From positions 992,001-1,056,000 of the forward strand of contig NZ_OY787453.1 of NCBI RefSeq assembly GCF_963678795.1: a stretch of 64,000 nt of DNA, given 5' to 3'. Source of the stretch: an uncultured Methanoregula sp. (GTDB lineage Archaea; Halobacteriota; Methanomicrobia; Methanomicrobiales; Methanospirillaceae). A model generated the notes under the pieces. The model saw nothing but the letters and a program-made list of their open reading frames with translations. It made no database searches and was not told the DNA's origin. The translations under genes were made by a program, and so were the position numbers. Shown in pieces: positions 7,994-17,734 of this stretch; position 1 is the first letter of the stretch; each line of letters begins with the position of its first letter.

Positions 7994-10126
7994 TCATTTT
8001 TCATGCGACGGCAGTGTCAGGATCCTGTACTTACCTCTTGGTGCAACAATCTCGAACCAGACGCCGCATCCCGGCGTTCCTGATTCCTGGATGGATAGAC
8101 CTGTGATCGAGAGGATCTCGCGGGATAAAAAAAGTCCAAGACCTGTATTTTTTCCAAACCCTTTCTGGAAGAGCCGGGGCTTGTCTTCAGGAGCAATACC
8201 TACACCATTGTCACGATAGGAGACAATCAGTTCTCCATTGCGTTCCCGCCCGGAAAGGGTGATGCAGGTCACGCCCCCTCCATGGCGGATTGAGTTTTCA
8301 ACAAGATTGTAAAACACTTTCTCAATAAGGGGATCGGCAAAAACCTCGATTGCAGGAAGGGATATTTCCAAAAAAATGCCTGTCATGTCCAGTTGCGAAA
8401 GGGAATCCCGCACCGTTTTTTCAAGATTGTGCCACCGGGGGGTCTGGACGCCGATATCCTGGTAATATCTGGTGAACTCGATCTGTCTCCCGATTGCTTC
8501 TGCTGCCTGCTCCTCTTTCTCAATATATCCCCTGATATCCGGATTGGTTACCATCTCCCGGGATAATTCAAGAAATGTTTTCAGCCCCATAAGCTGGTTA
8601 AGAATGTCGTGCCGCGTGATAGAAGAGAGCATATTGAGCTTCTTGTTTGCCTGCTGTAATGCAACCTCCCCCTGTTTGCGTTCCGTTATATCGAGAATAA
8701 CCCCGACAATACCCTCTATCCTTCCCTCTCTGCTATTAAACGTGGACTTGGTGAAAATAACATCGTGGTAGCTGCCGTCCGCATACCGCACCTGCGATTC
8801 ATAGATTTGGGTGCCGGGAAACTGGTAAAGCTCGTTATCTTTCCGGGAATAGATGTCAGCGAGTTCTTTTGGGGCAATATCGTAGACCGTCTTTCCGATG
8901 ATCTGATCTTTTTTGAAACCTATATATTTTTCAAACGAGGAGTTGCATCCCAGAAATTCCCCGTTTTTATTCTTGTAAAATATAGGATTGGAGATCGTCT
9001 CTAGGAGATGGTTGAGGAAACGTTCACGGTCCGCTATTACTTCCTGTGCCTTTTTGGACTCGGTAATATCATGGAGTATATGGACGCTCCCCACCACTTC
9101 ACCCGCCGGGTTGTGCAGTGGGGAGACTGTAACCTGAAAATCCCCGTCTAAATTATCTTCATGGACTTCAGCTGAATGGGGATTTCCATCAGAAAGGAGT
9201 TGTGAGTGAGGGCATATCCCAAGGGGTTCATTGTGCTTGTGCACGAGCTGGTAACAGGCCCGGCCAACTACCTGGTCAGGTGTAAGATTGAGTCTTTTTG
9301 CCATGGGCTGGTTGATCCGCACAATCCGGTGATTCCGGTCAATGATAGCGATCATATCAGGAACCGCGTTAAAGGTAAGCTCCCACTCATTTTTCGCCCG
9401 TAAAATCTCTTCCTGCATCGCTTTTTGAGCGGTGATATCGTGAGCACTGCTTGAAGCACCAATAACTTTTCCCTCTGCATTTTTTATTGGGGATATAGAA
9501 AGGGAGATCCGGATCTGCTTCCCGTCCTTTGTCACCCGTTTGGTCTCGTAGCGCTCGACCGGCTGATTGTTGCGGATTTTTGCAAGGAGGGCAGGCATTT
9601 CAGATTTCATGTGTTGGGGAATGAGTATTGAAATGGACGTTCCTACGACTTCTCTCGCAGAATAACCGTAGAGTTGCTCGGCTCCATCATTCCAGTCCGT
9701 GATGATGCCATCCAGCGTCTTTCCGATGATCGCATCATTGGAAGACCGGACCATCGATACCAGACGGTGGCACATTTGCGTATCATGGTGCATCTTCCCG
9801 CTGAGCAGGGAGATGATTCCTGCGATGACGATAAAGACAATAATCCGGGAAAGGGACGCGATCCATACGTCTGAAAGAACAGGATAGGTGAGTGTCACTT
9901 CCAGAAGATAAATCACTGAAATGATTCCTGTGAAGAGAAGTCCGCGCCTGGGATAATAATAGGCAGCAAGAATGATCGGGATATAGAGGAGATGGGGAAG
10001 GACATTTGTAATCCCGAGGACAAGGCCGTAACCGTTGAGAGCAAGGGTTACTACTCCACTGGCCCCGATGATAGCCGGTATAATGAGAGGGTGTTTGTGA
10101 ACCTGATCAAAATACAGAAAATCCAT
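7994..10126 (-). CDS. Membrane PAS-PAS-PAS histidine kinase
   Basis: About 710 residues. The ATG at 10126 is chosen over one 30 bases upstream because it aligns with the start of the paralogue at 28411. Residues 5-125 are a multi-helix membrane module (PHLLYIPIILAAYYYPRRG) shared with two other kinases here. Three PAS domains follow (about 130-245, 255-365 and 375-490). The phosphoacceptor box is SSITRHDILNQLMGL near 515, and the HATPase has NSIRHGG, DNGVGI and TGLGLFLS. The second PAS carries a Cys/His-rich pattern (GICPHSQLL, HEDNLDGDF). The protein should autophosphorylate on the His in response to an internal or membrane signal. No receiver gene is next to it. Confidence 0.9.
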   Translation of the reverse strand: MDFLYFDQVHKHPLIIPAIIGASGVVTLALNGYGLVLGITNVLPHLLYIPIILAAYYYPRRGLLFTGIISVIYLLEVTLTYPVLSDVWIASLSRIIVFIVIAGIISLLSGKMHHDTQMCHRLVSMVRSSNDAIIGKTLDGIITDWNDGAEQLYGYSAREVVGTSISILIPQHMKSEMPALLAKIRNNQPVERYETKRVTKDGKQIRISLSISPIKNAEGKVIGASSSAHDITAQKAMQEEILRAKNEWELTFNAVPDMIAIIDRNHRIVRINQPMAKRLNLTPDQVVGRACYQLVHKHNEPLGICPHSQLLSDGNPHSAEVHEDNLDGDFQVTVSPLHNPAGEVVGSVHILHDITESKKAQEVIADRERFLNHLLETISNPIFYKNKNGEFLGCNSSFEKYIGFKKDQIIGKTVYDIAPKELADIYSRKDNELYQFPGTQIYESQVRYADGSYHDVIFTKSTFNSREGRIEGIVGVILDITERKQGEVALQQANKKLNMLSSITRHDILNQLMGLKTFLELSREMVTNPDIRGYIEKEEQAAEAIGRQIEFTRYYQDIGVQTPRWHNLEKTVRDSLSQLDMTGIFLEISLPAIEVFADPLIEKVFYNLVENSIRHGGGVTCITLSGRERNGELIVSYRDNGVGIAPEDKPRLFQKGFGKNTGLGLFLSREILSITGLSIQESGTPGCGVWFEIVAPRGKYRILTLPSHEK

Positions 10127-10582
10127 GACGATAATACCCCATTTTACCTTACACAATGTTTACCCGGTTGTTTTTAATCGTTGGCAAAATGGTTGCACGT
10201 CTGCGCCCGTTCAAAAAAGGGATTTCATTCCTCTGCGAACTCTCCGGGAAAATGGTTTCAGGAGGCATAATCCGGGAGCCCCGGGCCGTCTTTTCGTTGT
10301 TGAACTTCCTGAAAAAAAGACTCTGTTGAAATCCTCTTTTTTTGTTTATTCGCTTATTCTCTTCTAAATGTTAGGAGCGTGACCCCCTCTCTCCCTCCGA
10401 GGGGGAAGCAGCCCAAGGGGAGAATCCCCTTGACCCCATTCCTTCCGTTTTATGAGTTTTTATTCAACCATCGGAGTGAATATCATTCCGGGGGGATGCC
10501 TCTAGCGTGCGGGGGCGGAAGCATGATGTGCTGGAGCCCCGGGAGCGACTGCCTGATTCTCTTAAGGATTTCAACAGAACCG
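10127..10582. other. Intergenic region between kinase and ADP-forming synthetase genes
   Basis: No gene is recognised. It contains a short perfect hairpin, AAGGGGA (10415-10421) with TCCCCTT (10425-10431), inside a C/G-rich stretch. That could be a processing or termination structure for the minus-strand transcript that enters from 10590. AT-rich DNA near 10300-10370 may be the kinase promoter. Confidence 0.45.
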
Positions 10583-10589
10583 AAAAAAA
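10583..10589 (-). terminator. Poly-T terminator of the ADP-forming synthetase
   Basis: On the minus strand seven T residues follow directly after the TAG stop. This is the simple oligo-T signal that archaeal RNA polymerase terminates at. Confidence 0.5.
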
Positions 10590-12653
10590 CTATAATAGTC
10601 CCGGGGCTTTTACCCGGAACTTCTGCCAAAGTACACGCCCCATGACACGGAACGTGAAATCAAGTTCTTCGAAACTGGGAATATTCTGCTCTTTGAGGAG
10701 TTCCCGACCGGCGTTCATCGAATCTCCTCCCAGCAGCGTCACGATAATCCTGTTCTCGGTCATCTCCGAGAACCTGAGGATCTTCTTTGCCAGATGGTCC
10801 GAGGTCAGGACAAGGTTGGGAAAACCGATGATGAATGCCATGTCCCAGAGTTCCTGATGGCGGGCAAGCACCTCGAATGTCTTCTCAAACCTTTTGTCCG
10901 AGGCATCCCCCAGCAGATCGATGGGATTGCCTTTATTCCAGAATTCCGGGAGGAACCCGTTGAGTTCTTCAACAACCCCCTGGGGAAGATCGATTATTTC
11001 GACGCCATACCTTTCTGCATAATCTGAAGAGAGAACGGAAAAACCGCCGGCGTTGGTGATCACTACCGCACGTTTACCTCTGGGATAACCCTTCGGGTGG
11101 GCGAGCATCTGGGCTGCGAGGAACGCCCCCGTAAGGGTATGCACGGCAATAACACCTGACCTGCGGAATGCCTCCATGTAGACCTCGTACGAGCCGGAGA
11201 GGGAACCGGTATGGGATGCTGCTGCAGCCTGACCTTTGCGGGATGACCCGGATTTGATTGCAACAACCGGTTTGGTCTTTGCAACCTCGGAGACGACTTC
11301 CATAAATGCCTTACCGTCACTAATCTCTTCAATGTAAAGGATGATGGCTTTGGTCTTCTCGTCTTTCTGAACATAACGGAGATAGTCGAGGAAATCGAGA
11401 TCGGTCTGGTTGCCTACAGATATTACATTAGAAAAACCAATCCCGTTTGCCAGGCTCCAGTCGACTACGGTGTTGATGATCGCCCCGCTCTGGGAGATGA
11501 AGGCAATGTTCCCGGGGTTCGGGGTCTGGTGGACATAAGTTGTATCGATCCCTCTCGGGGGGATGATCATCCCAAGGCAGTTCGGTCCGATGATCCGTGT
11601 CCCGTGCCTCTGTGCTATCTCGCGGACCCTGTCCTCAAGAGCTTTGCCATCTTCACCCATCTCTTTAAAACCGGCAGTAATGATGACTGCCAGGGGAACC
11701 CCTTTCTGCCCGCATTCCTCGATTACGCGGGGAACATGCATTGCAGGGACGGTGATGACCGCAAGATCCACCGGCGCCGGGATTGCAGTGATATTCGGGT
11801 ATGCTTTGAGTCCCTGGATCTCGGACCGTTTGTTGTTGACCGGGTAAAGCTGCCCCGGGAAATGGAGGAGATTATGCATGACTGCATACCCCATCTTTGA
11901 AGAGTCCTGGGATGCCCCGATTACTGCAACCGATCGCGGGTTGAAATATTCCATCGGGACCGGCTGGCGCTCTTTTATCTCGCTGACATCCTTTGTATCG
12001 GTGACAATGACGCGGGCATCTACTGCAAGGGATCCTGTCTCATACAGGCGCAGGGGGTTGATATCAAATTCGACAACATCTTCACTTTCCTGGAAAAACC
12101 GGCTGATTGCGGTTAGTGCAGCAACCAGCGCCTCCTCATCCCTGGGTTTCATTCCCCGGTATCCTTTGATGAGCGGGTAACCGTTGATCTCCCGGATCAT
12201 CTGACGGATCGTCTCCTCGTCCAGCGGCAGGATGCGAAGCGTGATGTCTTTCATCAGTTCGACGAGTGTTCCCCCCATCCCAAACGTGATCACTTTACCG
12301 AAGGCAGGATCCGTTTTGCCACCGATGATCAGTTCGAGCCCCGGCTCGGCCTGCTGCTCAATAATAACTCCGGTGATTTCTGCATCTTTCCGGTATTTCT
12401 TGGCCCCGGTTATGATGCGATCAAATGCAGCAGCGGCTGCGTCCCGGCTTCCGACCCCGACAATAACGCCTCCCGCATCGCTCTTGTGGATAATCTGGGG
12501 TGAGATAATTTTCATGACAACGGGAAATCCGATCGCCTCAGCAGCTTCGGAAGCCTCATGTGGAGTCATTACTATCCGGTACGTTGGTACCGGCACACCA
12601 TATTCCCTGAGAAGATCATACCCTTCGGATTCGGATAACATTTGTTTCATCAT
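10590..12653 (-). CDS. acd: Acetyl-CoA synthetase, ADP-forming (fused beta-alpha subunits)
   Basis: About 687 residues. The ATG at 12651-12653 with GGGGAG upstream is preferred to a TTG 39 bases earlier. Residues 1-225 are the ATP-grasp (beta) part (VMKIISPQIIHKSDAGGV, FGMGGTLVELMKD). Residues 235-687 are the CoA-binding/ligase (alpha) part (SVAVIGASQDSSKMGYAV, GPNCLGMIIPPRGID), with the phosphohistidine motif ASHTGSLSGSYEVY. The enzyme converts acetyl-CoA (or another acyl-CoA), ADP and phosphate reversibly into the acid, CoA and ATP. In some archaea the two subunits are separate; here they are fused in beta-alpha order. Substrate range cannot be read from sequence. An AMP-forming synthetase lies upstream and divergent. 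Confidence 0.9.
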   Translation of the reverse strand: MMKQMLSESEGYDLLREYGVPVPTYRIVMTPHEASEAAEAIGFPVVMKIISPQIIHKSDAGGVIVGVGSRDAAAAAFDRIITGAKKYRKDAEITGVIIEQQAEPGLELIIGGKTDPAFGKVITFGMGGTLVELMKDITLRILPLDEETIRQMIREINGYPLIKGYRGMKPRDEEALVAALTAISRFFQESEDVVEFDINPLRLYETGSLAVDARVIVTDTKDVSEIKERQPVPMEYFNPRSVAVIGASQDSSKMGYAVMHNLLHFPGQLYPVNNKRSEIQGLKAYPNITAIPAPVDLAVITVPAMHVPRVIEECGQKGVPLAVIITAGFKEMGEDGKALEDRVREIAQRHGTRIIGPNCLGMIIPPRGIDTTYVHQTPNPGNIAFISQSGAIINTVVDWSLANGIGFSNVISVGNQTDLDFLDYLRYVQKDEKTKAIILYIEEISDGKAFMEVVSEVAKTKPVVAIKSGSSRKGQAAAASHTGSLSGSYEVYMEAFRRSGVIAVHTLTGAFLAAQMLAHPKGYPRGKRAVVITNAGGFSVLSSDYAERYGVEIIDLPQGVVEELNGFLPEFWNKGNPIDLLGDASDKRFEKTFEVLARHQELWDMAFIIGFPNLVLTSDHLAKKILRFSEMTENRIIVTLLGGDSMNAGRELLKEQNIPSFEELDFTFRVMGRVLWQKFRVKAPGLL

Positions 12654-13044
12654 ACTCTGACTCCCCGGTTCGGGTTCTATCTGCTGCAACAATCATCCGG
12701 ATTTTACGTGGCTGAAAAGATCTATCCGATCTCTGCGGCACGCTCTGCAGTGCAACAGATCATGATAACTTTTAGAACTCGTGGAATTGCCCTATTAAAT
12801 GTATTGTGAAGAAACGCCTGGATTTGTGAGGTTTTTTCCGGTCATGCTCTCCCGCGCGCAAAAACCTGAAATTAACTGCCCGAATATTGGCTGGAATCAA
12901 AAATAAGAAAAATGTCGCCGCATTTTTTAGAATCAGAACCTGTTTTTGCCAGATAACCCCGTAAAACCTGCCTTTTTCGGAACGGAAAACGGTAACAATT
13001 AATTCCTATTACTCATTATTAATAGTGTTAAATCGGGGTTTTGC
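12654..13044. other. Divergent promoter region between the two acyl-CoA synthetase genes
   Basis: No coding sequence is seen. Both flanking genes are transcribed outward, so both promoters lie here. An AT-rich stretch at about 12995-13032 (CTATTACTCATTATTAATAG) is the best TATA region for acs. No clear operator is visible. Confidence 0.5.
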
Positions 13045-14937
13045 ATGACAGAAGATTTTGACGTCAAACTTACCGAGAAGCATTACATACCGGATCCCTC
13101 TTACCGGCAGAACAGCTGGCAGGGCGACTATTCGAAAGCGTATGCGGAATTCCAGAAGGATCCTGACGCATTCTGGGATAAGATTGCCCATGAACTCCAC
13201 TGGTTTTCACCGTATACCCAAGTGAAGGAATGGAATTATCCTTATGCCCGCTGGTTTCTTAATGGCAAAATGAACATCACCTATAACTGCCTCGACCGCA
13301 ATGTGCAGAATGCACGACGCAACAAGGTAGCCATCATCTGGAGAGGCGAGGATGATACCGAGCGGATCTATACCTACCGCCAGCTCTTCCGTGAAGTGAA
13401 CCGGGTTGCCAATGGTCTCAAGAAACTGGGAGTGACCAAAGGGGACCGGGTCTGCATCTACATGCCAATTGTGCCGGAACAGATCATCTCCATGCTTGCC
13501 TGTGCCCGTATCGGTGCGGTCCACAGTGTTGTCTTTGGCGGCTTTGGTGCAGCTGCGCTCAACAGCCGTATCACCGGTGCAGCTGCCAAGGTTGTAATCA
13601 CTGCCGATGTTACTTTCAGGAGGGGCAAATCCATCCCACTCAAGCATATCATCGAGGAAGCAATTATCAATGCACCGAGCGTTGAACACGTCATCGTGCT
13701 GAGAAGGGAACTTAACCAGCCGGTTGAGATCCACCGCGAGATGGAGGTTGATTTCTATGATCTGATCAAAGATATCAAACCTGAATGTGACCCCGTAATC
13801 ATGGATGCGGAAGATCCGCTCTTCATTCTCTACACCAGCGGTTCGACCGGTGCTCCCAAAGGAATTGTGCACACGTGCGGGGGGTATATGGTCGGAACCT
13901 ATTACACGACCAAGAACGTCTTTGACATCAAGGACAATGATGTTTACTGGTGTACTGCAGATCCCGGTTGGATTACCGGCCACTCCTATGTTGTATACGG
14001 TCCGCTGGCTATGGGTGCAACTATAGTTCTCACCGAAAGCACACCGGATTTTCCTGACCCGGGTGTTTACTGGCGGATGGTTGAGGAATTCGGTATCACG
14101 GTTCTTTACACTGCGCCTACTGCAATCCGGATGTTCATGAAACTCGGGGAGGAATGGCCGGACAAATATAACCTCTCTACACTGCGGATCCTTGGATCTG
14201 TGGGAGAACCCCTGAACCCTGAGGCATTCGAATGGTATTACCGTATCATTGGCAAGAACCGTTGTCCCATTGTTGATACTTGGTGGCAGACGGAGACCGG
14301 GATGCACATGGTGACAACCATGCTCGGGGAACCTATGTATCCGGGTTTTGCAGGTAAAGCGATTCCCGGTATTGTTGCCGATGTCGTGGACAAGGATGGA
14401 AAATCAGTTCCTCCTGGCACGGGGGGTTTTCTTGCAATTCGTGAACCCTGGCCATCCATGCTCCGCACAGTCTATAACGATAATGAGCGCTACCTGAAAT
14501 ACTGGAATACTATCCCCGGTTGTTACGCTGTAGGGGATCTCGCGGTCAAGAACAAGGCGGGATATATCATGGTTATCGGTCGTTCTGATGACCTGATTGT
14601 TGTCGCCGGTCACAATATCGGCACTGCTGAAGTGGAGAGTGCACTCGTATCGCATAAAGCGGTTGCAGAGGCAGCGGTTATTGGGAAACCTGATCCCCTC
14701 AAAGGGAACACGATCAAGGCGTTTGTTACCCTGAGGACGGGCAACACGCCCAGCGATAAGCTCAGAAACGAACTCATCTACCATGTCCGGATTACCCTTG
14801 GGCCCATCGCGATGCCATCGGAGATCGATTTTGTCGACTCACTCCCCAAGACCCGTAGTGGAAAAATTGTCCGGAGAGTTCTCAAGGCAAAGGAACTGGG
14901 AATGGATCCTGGTGATGTATCAACTCTTGATGAGTGA
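13045..14937 (+). CDS. acs: Acetyl-CoA synthetase, AMP-forming
   Basis: A full-length 630-residue ANL-family enzyme that makes acetyl-CoA from acetate, ATP and CoA via acetyl-AMP. Motifs seen: the P-loop-like [16 protein letters not shown], the substrate-pocket segment [31 protein letters not shown], and the C-terminal hinge and lysine region [12 protein letters not shown]. That lysine is the residue whose acetylation silences Acs in bacteria. Its likely role is acetate assimilation in a hydrogenotrophic methanogen. The ATG at 13045 gives the family-typical N-terminus. A divergent ADP-forming synthetase lies upstream; a GNAT and an HDAC-like gene occur 15-17 kb downstream. Confidence 0.95.
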   Translation: MTEDFDVKLTEKHYIPDPSYRQNSWQGDYSKAYAEFQKDPDAFWDKIAHELHWFSPYTQVKEWNYPYARWFLNGKMNITYNCLDRNVQNARRNKVAIIWRGEDDTERIYTYRQLFREVNRVANGLKKLGVTKGDRVCIYMPIVPEQIISMLACARIGAVHSVVFGGFGAAALNSRITGAAAKVVITADVTFRRGKSIPLKHIIEEAIINAPSVEHVIVLRRELNQPVEIHREMEVDFYDLIKDIKPECDPVIMDAEDPLFILYTSGSTGAPKGIVHTCGGYMVGTYYTTKNVFDIKDNDVYWCTADPGWITGHSYVVYGPLAMGATIVLTESTPDFPDPGVYWRMVEEFGITVLYTAPTAIRMFMKLGEEWPDKYNLSTLRILGSVGEPLNPEAFEWYYRIIGKNRCPIVDTWWQTETGMHMVTTMLGEPMYPGFAGKAIPGIVADVVDKDGKSVPPGTGGFLAIREPWPSMLRTVYNDNERYLKYWNTIPGCYAVGDLAVKNKAGYIMVIGRSDDLIVVAGHNIGTAEVESALVSHKAVAEAAVIGKPDPLKGNTIKAFVTLRTGNTPSDKLRNELIYHVRITLGPIAMPSEIDFVDSLPKTRSGKIVRRVLKAKELGMDPGDVSTLDE

Positions 14938-14960
14938 TATTTCCCGAAATCAAGACCCAT

Positions 14961-14972
14961 CTTTTTAAATAC
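14961..14972 (+). promoter_or_regulatory. TATA box of tbp
   Basis: TTTTTAAATA is centred about 27 bases before the ATG of tbp. That is the normal archaeal distance to a transcription start, so the tbp mRNA is probably leaderless or nearly so. No ribosome-binding site precedes the ATG, which fits. Confidence 0.55.
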
Positions 14973-14993
14973 TGTTTTGTGGCATTTATAAAT

Positions 14994-15554
14994 ATGAAGG
15001 TCAGACCAGAAGACTCCCTCAAGATCGAAAATATCGTTGCCTCAGCAAAGGTAACGGATTATCTGGATCTACCCGCGCTTGCATCCCAGATCGAGGGTGC
15101 TGAATATAACAAGAAGCGGTTCCCCGGTGTTGTTCTCCGTATGCAGGATCCGAAGATCGCGGCCCTTGTGTTTGGTTCCGGTAAAGTAGTCCTGACCGGT
15201 GCCAAGAGTATCAATAGTCTGAGTAAGGGTCTTAACATTCTCGGTGGACTCCTGCGCAAGCAGGGTATAGATATCCCGAAAAAACTGGATTACAAGATAC
15301 AGAACATCGTAACTTCGGCGGATCTTGCCACTGCAATCAACCTCAACAAGATCGCGGTAGGATTCAACCTTGACCGGATTGAATACGAACCTGAACAGTT
15401 CCCTGGTCTTGTATACCGGCTCGATAATCCCAAAGTTGTCGTGCTTCTCTTTGGATCGGGCAAACTGATCATCACGGGGGGTAAGGAGCCTGAGGATGCA
15501 AAGAAAGCGGTAGTCAAGATACTGTCCGATCTCAGGAGCCTTGGACTTATCTGA
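14994..15554 (+). CDS. tbp: TATA-box binding protein
   Basis: The 186-residue general transcription factor that recognises archaeal TATA boxes. The two imperfect repeats of the saddle are clear: IENIVASAKVTDYLDL with FPGVVLRMQDPKIAALVFGS, then IQNIVTSADLATAINL with FPGLVYRLDNPKVVVLLFGS. Each repeat ends in a K(V/L)-x-(L/I)-TG(A/G)K motif. The frame is open 60 bases further upstream, but the ATG at 14994 gives the normal family start and sits 27 bases after a TATA box. It follows acs by 56 bases but has its own promoter. Confidence 0.97.
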   Translation: MKVRPEDSLKIENIVASAKVTDYLDLPALASQIEGAEYNKKRFPGVVLRMQDPKIAALVFGSGKVVLTGAKSINSLSKGLNILGGLLRKQGIDIPKKLDYKIQNIVTSADLATAINLNKIAVGFNLDRIEYEPEQFPGLVYRLDNPKVVVLLFGSGKLIITGGKEPEDAKKAVVKILSDLRSLGLI

Positions 15555-15630
15555 TCTCTTTATTATCCGTATTGTGCTTCTCGTTCACCGGTTCGGGTCA
15601 GTATAATCTTCGACAATGGAAATAATTGCA

Positions 15631-15685
15631 CTATATAAATAGTTTGTCTATTGCTTGCCAATAAGAGTGCCTATATATCAGCACT
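15631..15685 (+). promoter_or_regulatory. Promoter region of the winged-helix regulator gene
   Basis: Two TATA-like elements are visible: CTATATAAAT (15631-15640) and CTATATATCA (15671-15680). The second is framed by the inverted pair AGTGC (15666-15670) and GCACT (15681-15685). A protein bound to this pair would cover the TATA box, which suggests repression, perhaps by the downstream regulator itself. Confidence 0.4.
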
Positions 15686-15734
15686 TCAATAAATATGCAT
15701 GAAAGGTTCAGATGAAATATAGTGGATGTGATGC

Positions 15735-16109
15735 ATGAGAACTGAAAACGTGATGTATTTTACCGAAAAAGAGGAGGAGTTTGCAAACCTCCTCATTGAG
15801 ATCGGGACGAAACGTAATGTTGCAAAAGTGCTGGTATTCCTGGCAAACACGCCGGAAGCCACCTCCCGTGCTATCGAGCGCGGCACGGATCTCCGCCAGC
15901 CGGAAGTCAGCATCGCAATGCGTTACCTGATCGAGCAGAACTGGATCACCAGCCGCGAGAGCAAAGCTGAAAGTAAAGGCCGTCCGGTCAAGATCTACGA
16001 ACTGGCAAAACCAATACACGAGATCATGGACAGCATTGAAAAAGAGAAGAAGAAAGAGGCGACCAACCAGCTTGCCCTTGTTCAGAAATTACGGGATTAC
16101 ATCCGCTGA
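15735..16109 (+). CDS. Winged-helix transcriptional regulator (COG3355-like)
   Basis: A 124-residue predicted DNA-binding protein. Residues 25-95 form a winged helix: NVAKVLVFLANTPEATSRAI, RQPEVSIAMRYLIEQNWI and the wing SKGRPVKIYELAK. The C-terminal 30 residues are a charged helix (SIEKEKKKEATNQLALVQKL) likely used for dimerisation. It resembles predicted archaeal regulators that lack an effector domain. The gene ends 21 bases inside the 3' end of the convergent rpiA gene. Targets are unknown. Confidence 0.8.
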   Translation: MRTENVMYFTEKEEEFANLLIEIGTKRNVAKVLVFLANTPEATSRAIERGTDLRQPEVSIAMRYLIEQNWITSRESKAESKGRPVKIYELAKPIHEIMDSIEKEKKKEATNQLALVQKLRDYIR

Positions 16110-16802
16110 TGTAATTATCCTGCACTTTTTTTCATTCCCAACAACAAGTGTTGTCTTTTCCATAAAGGTACAAAAGAGCCCGCTCTCGATTACTCCAGGT
16201 ATATCCGCAATGGCGATCTCAAGCGCCCGGGGTTCTGGTATCTCGGGGAATTTACAATCAATAATAAAATTACCATTATCGGTGATAACCGGCCCATCCT
16301 TTTTAACCGCTTCCCGGATGACCGGAACACATCCGAGGGCCCGGAGCTGGTTCATGACCGACCGGGTTGCAAAGGGGAGGACTTCGACCGGAACAGGGGC
16401 ACTGAACCTGTTCACAACTTTTTGTTCGTCTACCACGACGACGAACTGGAGTGATGCAGCAGCCACGCACTTTTCCCGGGTAAGTGCCGCACCTCTACCC
16501 TTGATCAGGTTAAGGCGGGGATCTGCTTCATCGGCCCCGTCAATAGCGATATCGACAACCGGGTGGTCATCGAGGGTTGTAAGCGGAATACCGTATTCGC
16601 GTGCCCGCATTGCCGTCTGATATGATGTTGGTATTCCTGATACGTGGATACCTTCCCGGATCCGGACAGATAACCGCTCAATCATGTAATAAACCGTTGA
16701 ACCGGTACCAAGGCCGACCACCATACCGTCTTCAACCATGTCAGCTGCAGCATGTCCGGCCTCCTGCTTGGCTGCTGCCAGTTTTCGTGCCTTTTCGTCC
16801 AT
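16089..16802 (-). CDS. rpiA: Ribose-5-phosphate isomerase A
   Basis: About 237 residues. It interconverts ribose-5-phosphate and ribulose-5-phosphate, supplying ribose for nucleotides. Family motifs are intact: GLGTGSTVYYMIE (phosphate loop), IDGADEADPRLNLIKGRGAA (active-site Asp), REKCVAAAS and the Lys/Glu region PVEVLPFA. The ATG at 16800-16802 is preferred to the TTG one codon earlier. The 3' end overlaps the convergent regulator gene by 21 bases. Confidence 0.95.
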   Translation of the reverse strand: MDEKARKLAAAKQEAGHAAADMVEDGMVVGLGTGSTVYYMIERLSVRIREGIHVSGIPTSYQTAMRAREYGIPLTTLDDHPVVDIAIDGADEADPRLNLIKGRGAALTREKCVAAASLQFVVVVDEQKVVNRFSAPVPVEVLPFATRSVMNQLRALGCVPVIREAVKKDGPVITDNGNFIIDCKFPEIPEPRALEIAIADIPGVIESGLFCTFMEKTTLVVGNEKKCRIITSADVIP

Positions 16803-16868
16803 CAAAGTGATACTAATCTGTGCAGAAATTATTAAAACTGGTGATCTTGATGCGACAGAATCCTGAAT

Positions 16869-17651
16869 TTATCCGGTAAAGATCTTCTTGATCTCATCGT
16901 GAGCGGCATGTGCAGTACAGTCAAGCGTGATGGGAGTAATTGAAATATTTCCTTTTCTGACCGAGTGAACATCGGTTCCTTCTTCTGCATCCTCGTAGAG
17001 CGGGCCATTGATCCAGAAGTACGGACGGCCCCGGGGATCGAGTCGTTTCTCAACGCCCGTATGGAAGAGTTTCTGTGCCAGTCTTGTGACTTCATAACCC
17101 CCTTTAACGACCGAGGGAATGTTGACATTGATCACATCGGCATCTCTGCAGAATTCCCGGGCAAGCATCCTTGAAACAACATCGCGCACGATCTTCTTTG
17201 CCGGATCAAAACTCTGGGCATACGTCCTCGGATCGTCAAATTTATCTCCCTGGTCTTCTACCTGGAGCGAGAATGCAATTCCCTTGACACCCTGGTTTGA
17301 AGCTTCAAGGGCAGCGCCAACGGTACCGGAAGTCATGATGGATTCAAAAGAGAGATTTTCACCGATATTGATCCCGCTGACAACCATGACCGGGTTGAGT
17401 CTGAGCGCATAAAGGGCGATGATTACCGCATCGGTGGGTTTACCGGCAACCGACCAGGCCCGCTCCCCGTTTATGACAATCTGGTTTGCCCGCAGTGGTT
17501 CAAAGATCGAGATTGACCTGCCGACAGCGCTCTGCTGGGTTGCCGGGGCAACCACCGTAACATCCGCTATGGGTTTCAGGGCTTCGTATGCGGCCCAGAG
17601 CCCGATAGAACTTACGCCGTCATCATTAGTCAGCAGAATCGAAGGTCTCAT
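16869..17651 (-). CDS. surE: 5'/3'-nucleotidase SurE
   Basis: About 260 residues. SurE is a metal-dependent phosphatase acting on nucleoside monophosphates. The N-terminal metal site is visible in ILLTNDDGVSSIGLWAA; further conserved parts are VVAPATQQSAVGRSIS, VSGINIGENLSFESIMTSGT (metal/phosphate region) and VNIPS. The ATG at 17649-17651 has AAGGTG a few bases upstream and is favoured over the GTG two codons before it. It lies 66 bases upstream of rpiA on the same strand, so the two may be co-transcribed as a nucleotide/ribose salvage pair. Confidence 0.94.
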   Translation of the reverse strand: MRPSILLTNDDGVSSIGLWAAYEALKPIADVTVVAPATQQSAVGRSISIFEPLRANQIVINGERAWSVAGKPTDAVIIALYALRLNPVMVVSGINIGENLSFESIMTSGTVGAALEASNQGVKGIAFSLQVEDQGDKFDDPRTYAQSFDPAKKIVRDVVSRMLAREFCRDADVINVNIPSVVKGGYEVTRLAQKLFHTGVEKRLDPRGRPYFWINGPLYEDAEEGTDVHSVRKGNISITPITLDCTAHAAHDEIKKIFTG

Positions 17652-17734
17652 GTTCACCTTCTATATGCTCGCTGCCTTACAAAAAGGTCACTGATCGGAT
17701 AGGGTAATTTTCTTAAAGAGCACAAAGTTAATGA

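Noticed and set aside
10379..10645. Open frame in the GC-rich gap after the kinase promoter
   Set aside because: The translation is Pro/Arg-rich, the frame overlaps the end of the acd gene on the other strand, and there is no family match.
13207..14307. A 366-codon open frame on the minus strand
   Set aside because: It lies entirely opposite acs, which has a complete set of family motifs. The antisense frame shows no domain and is a by-product of codon bias.
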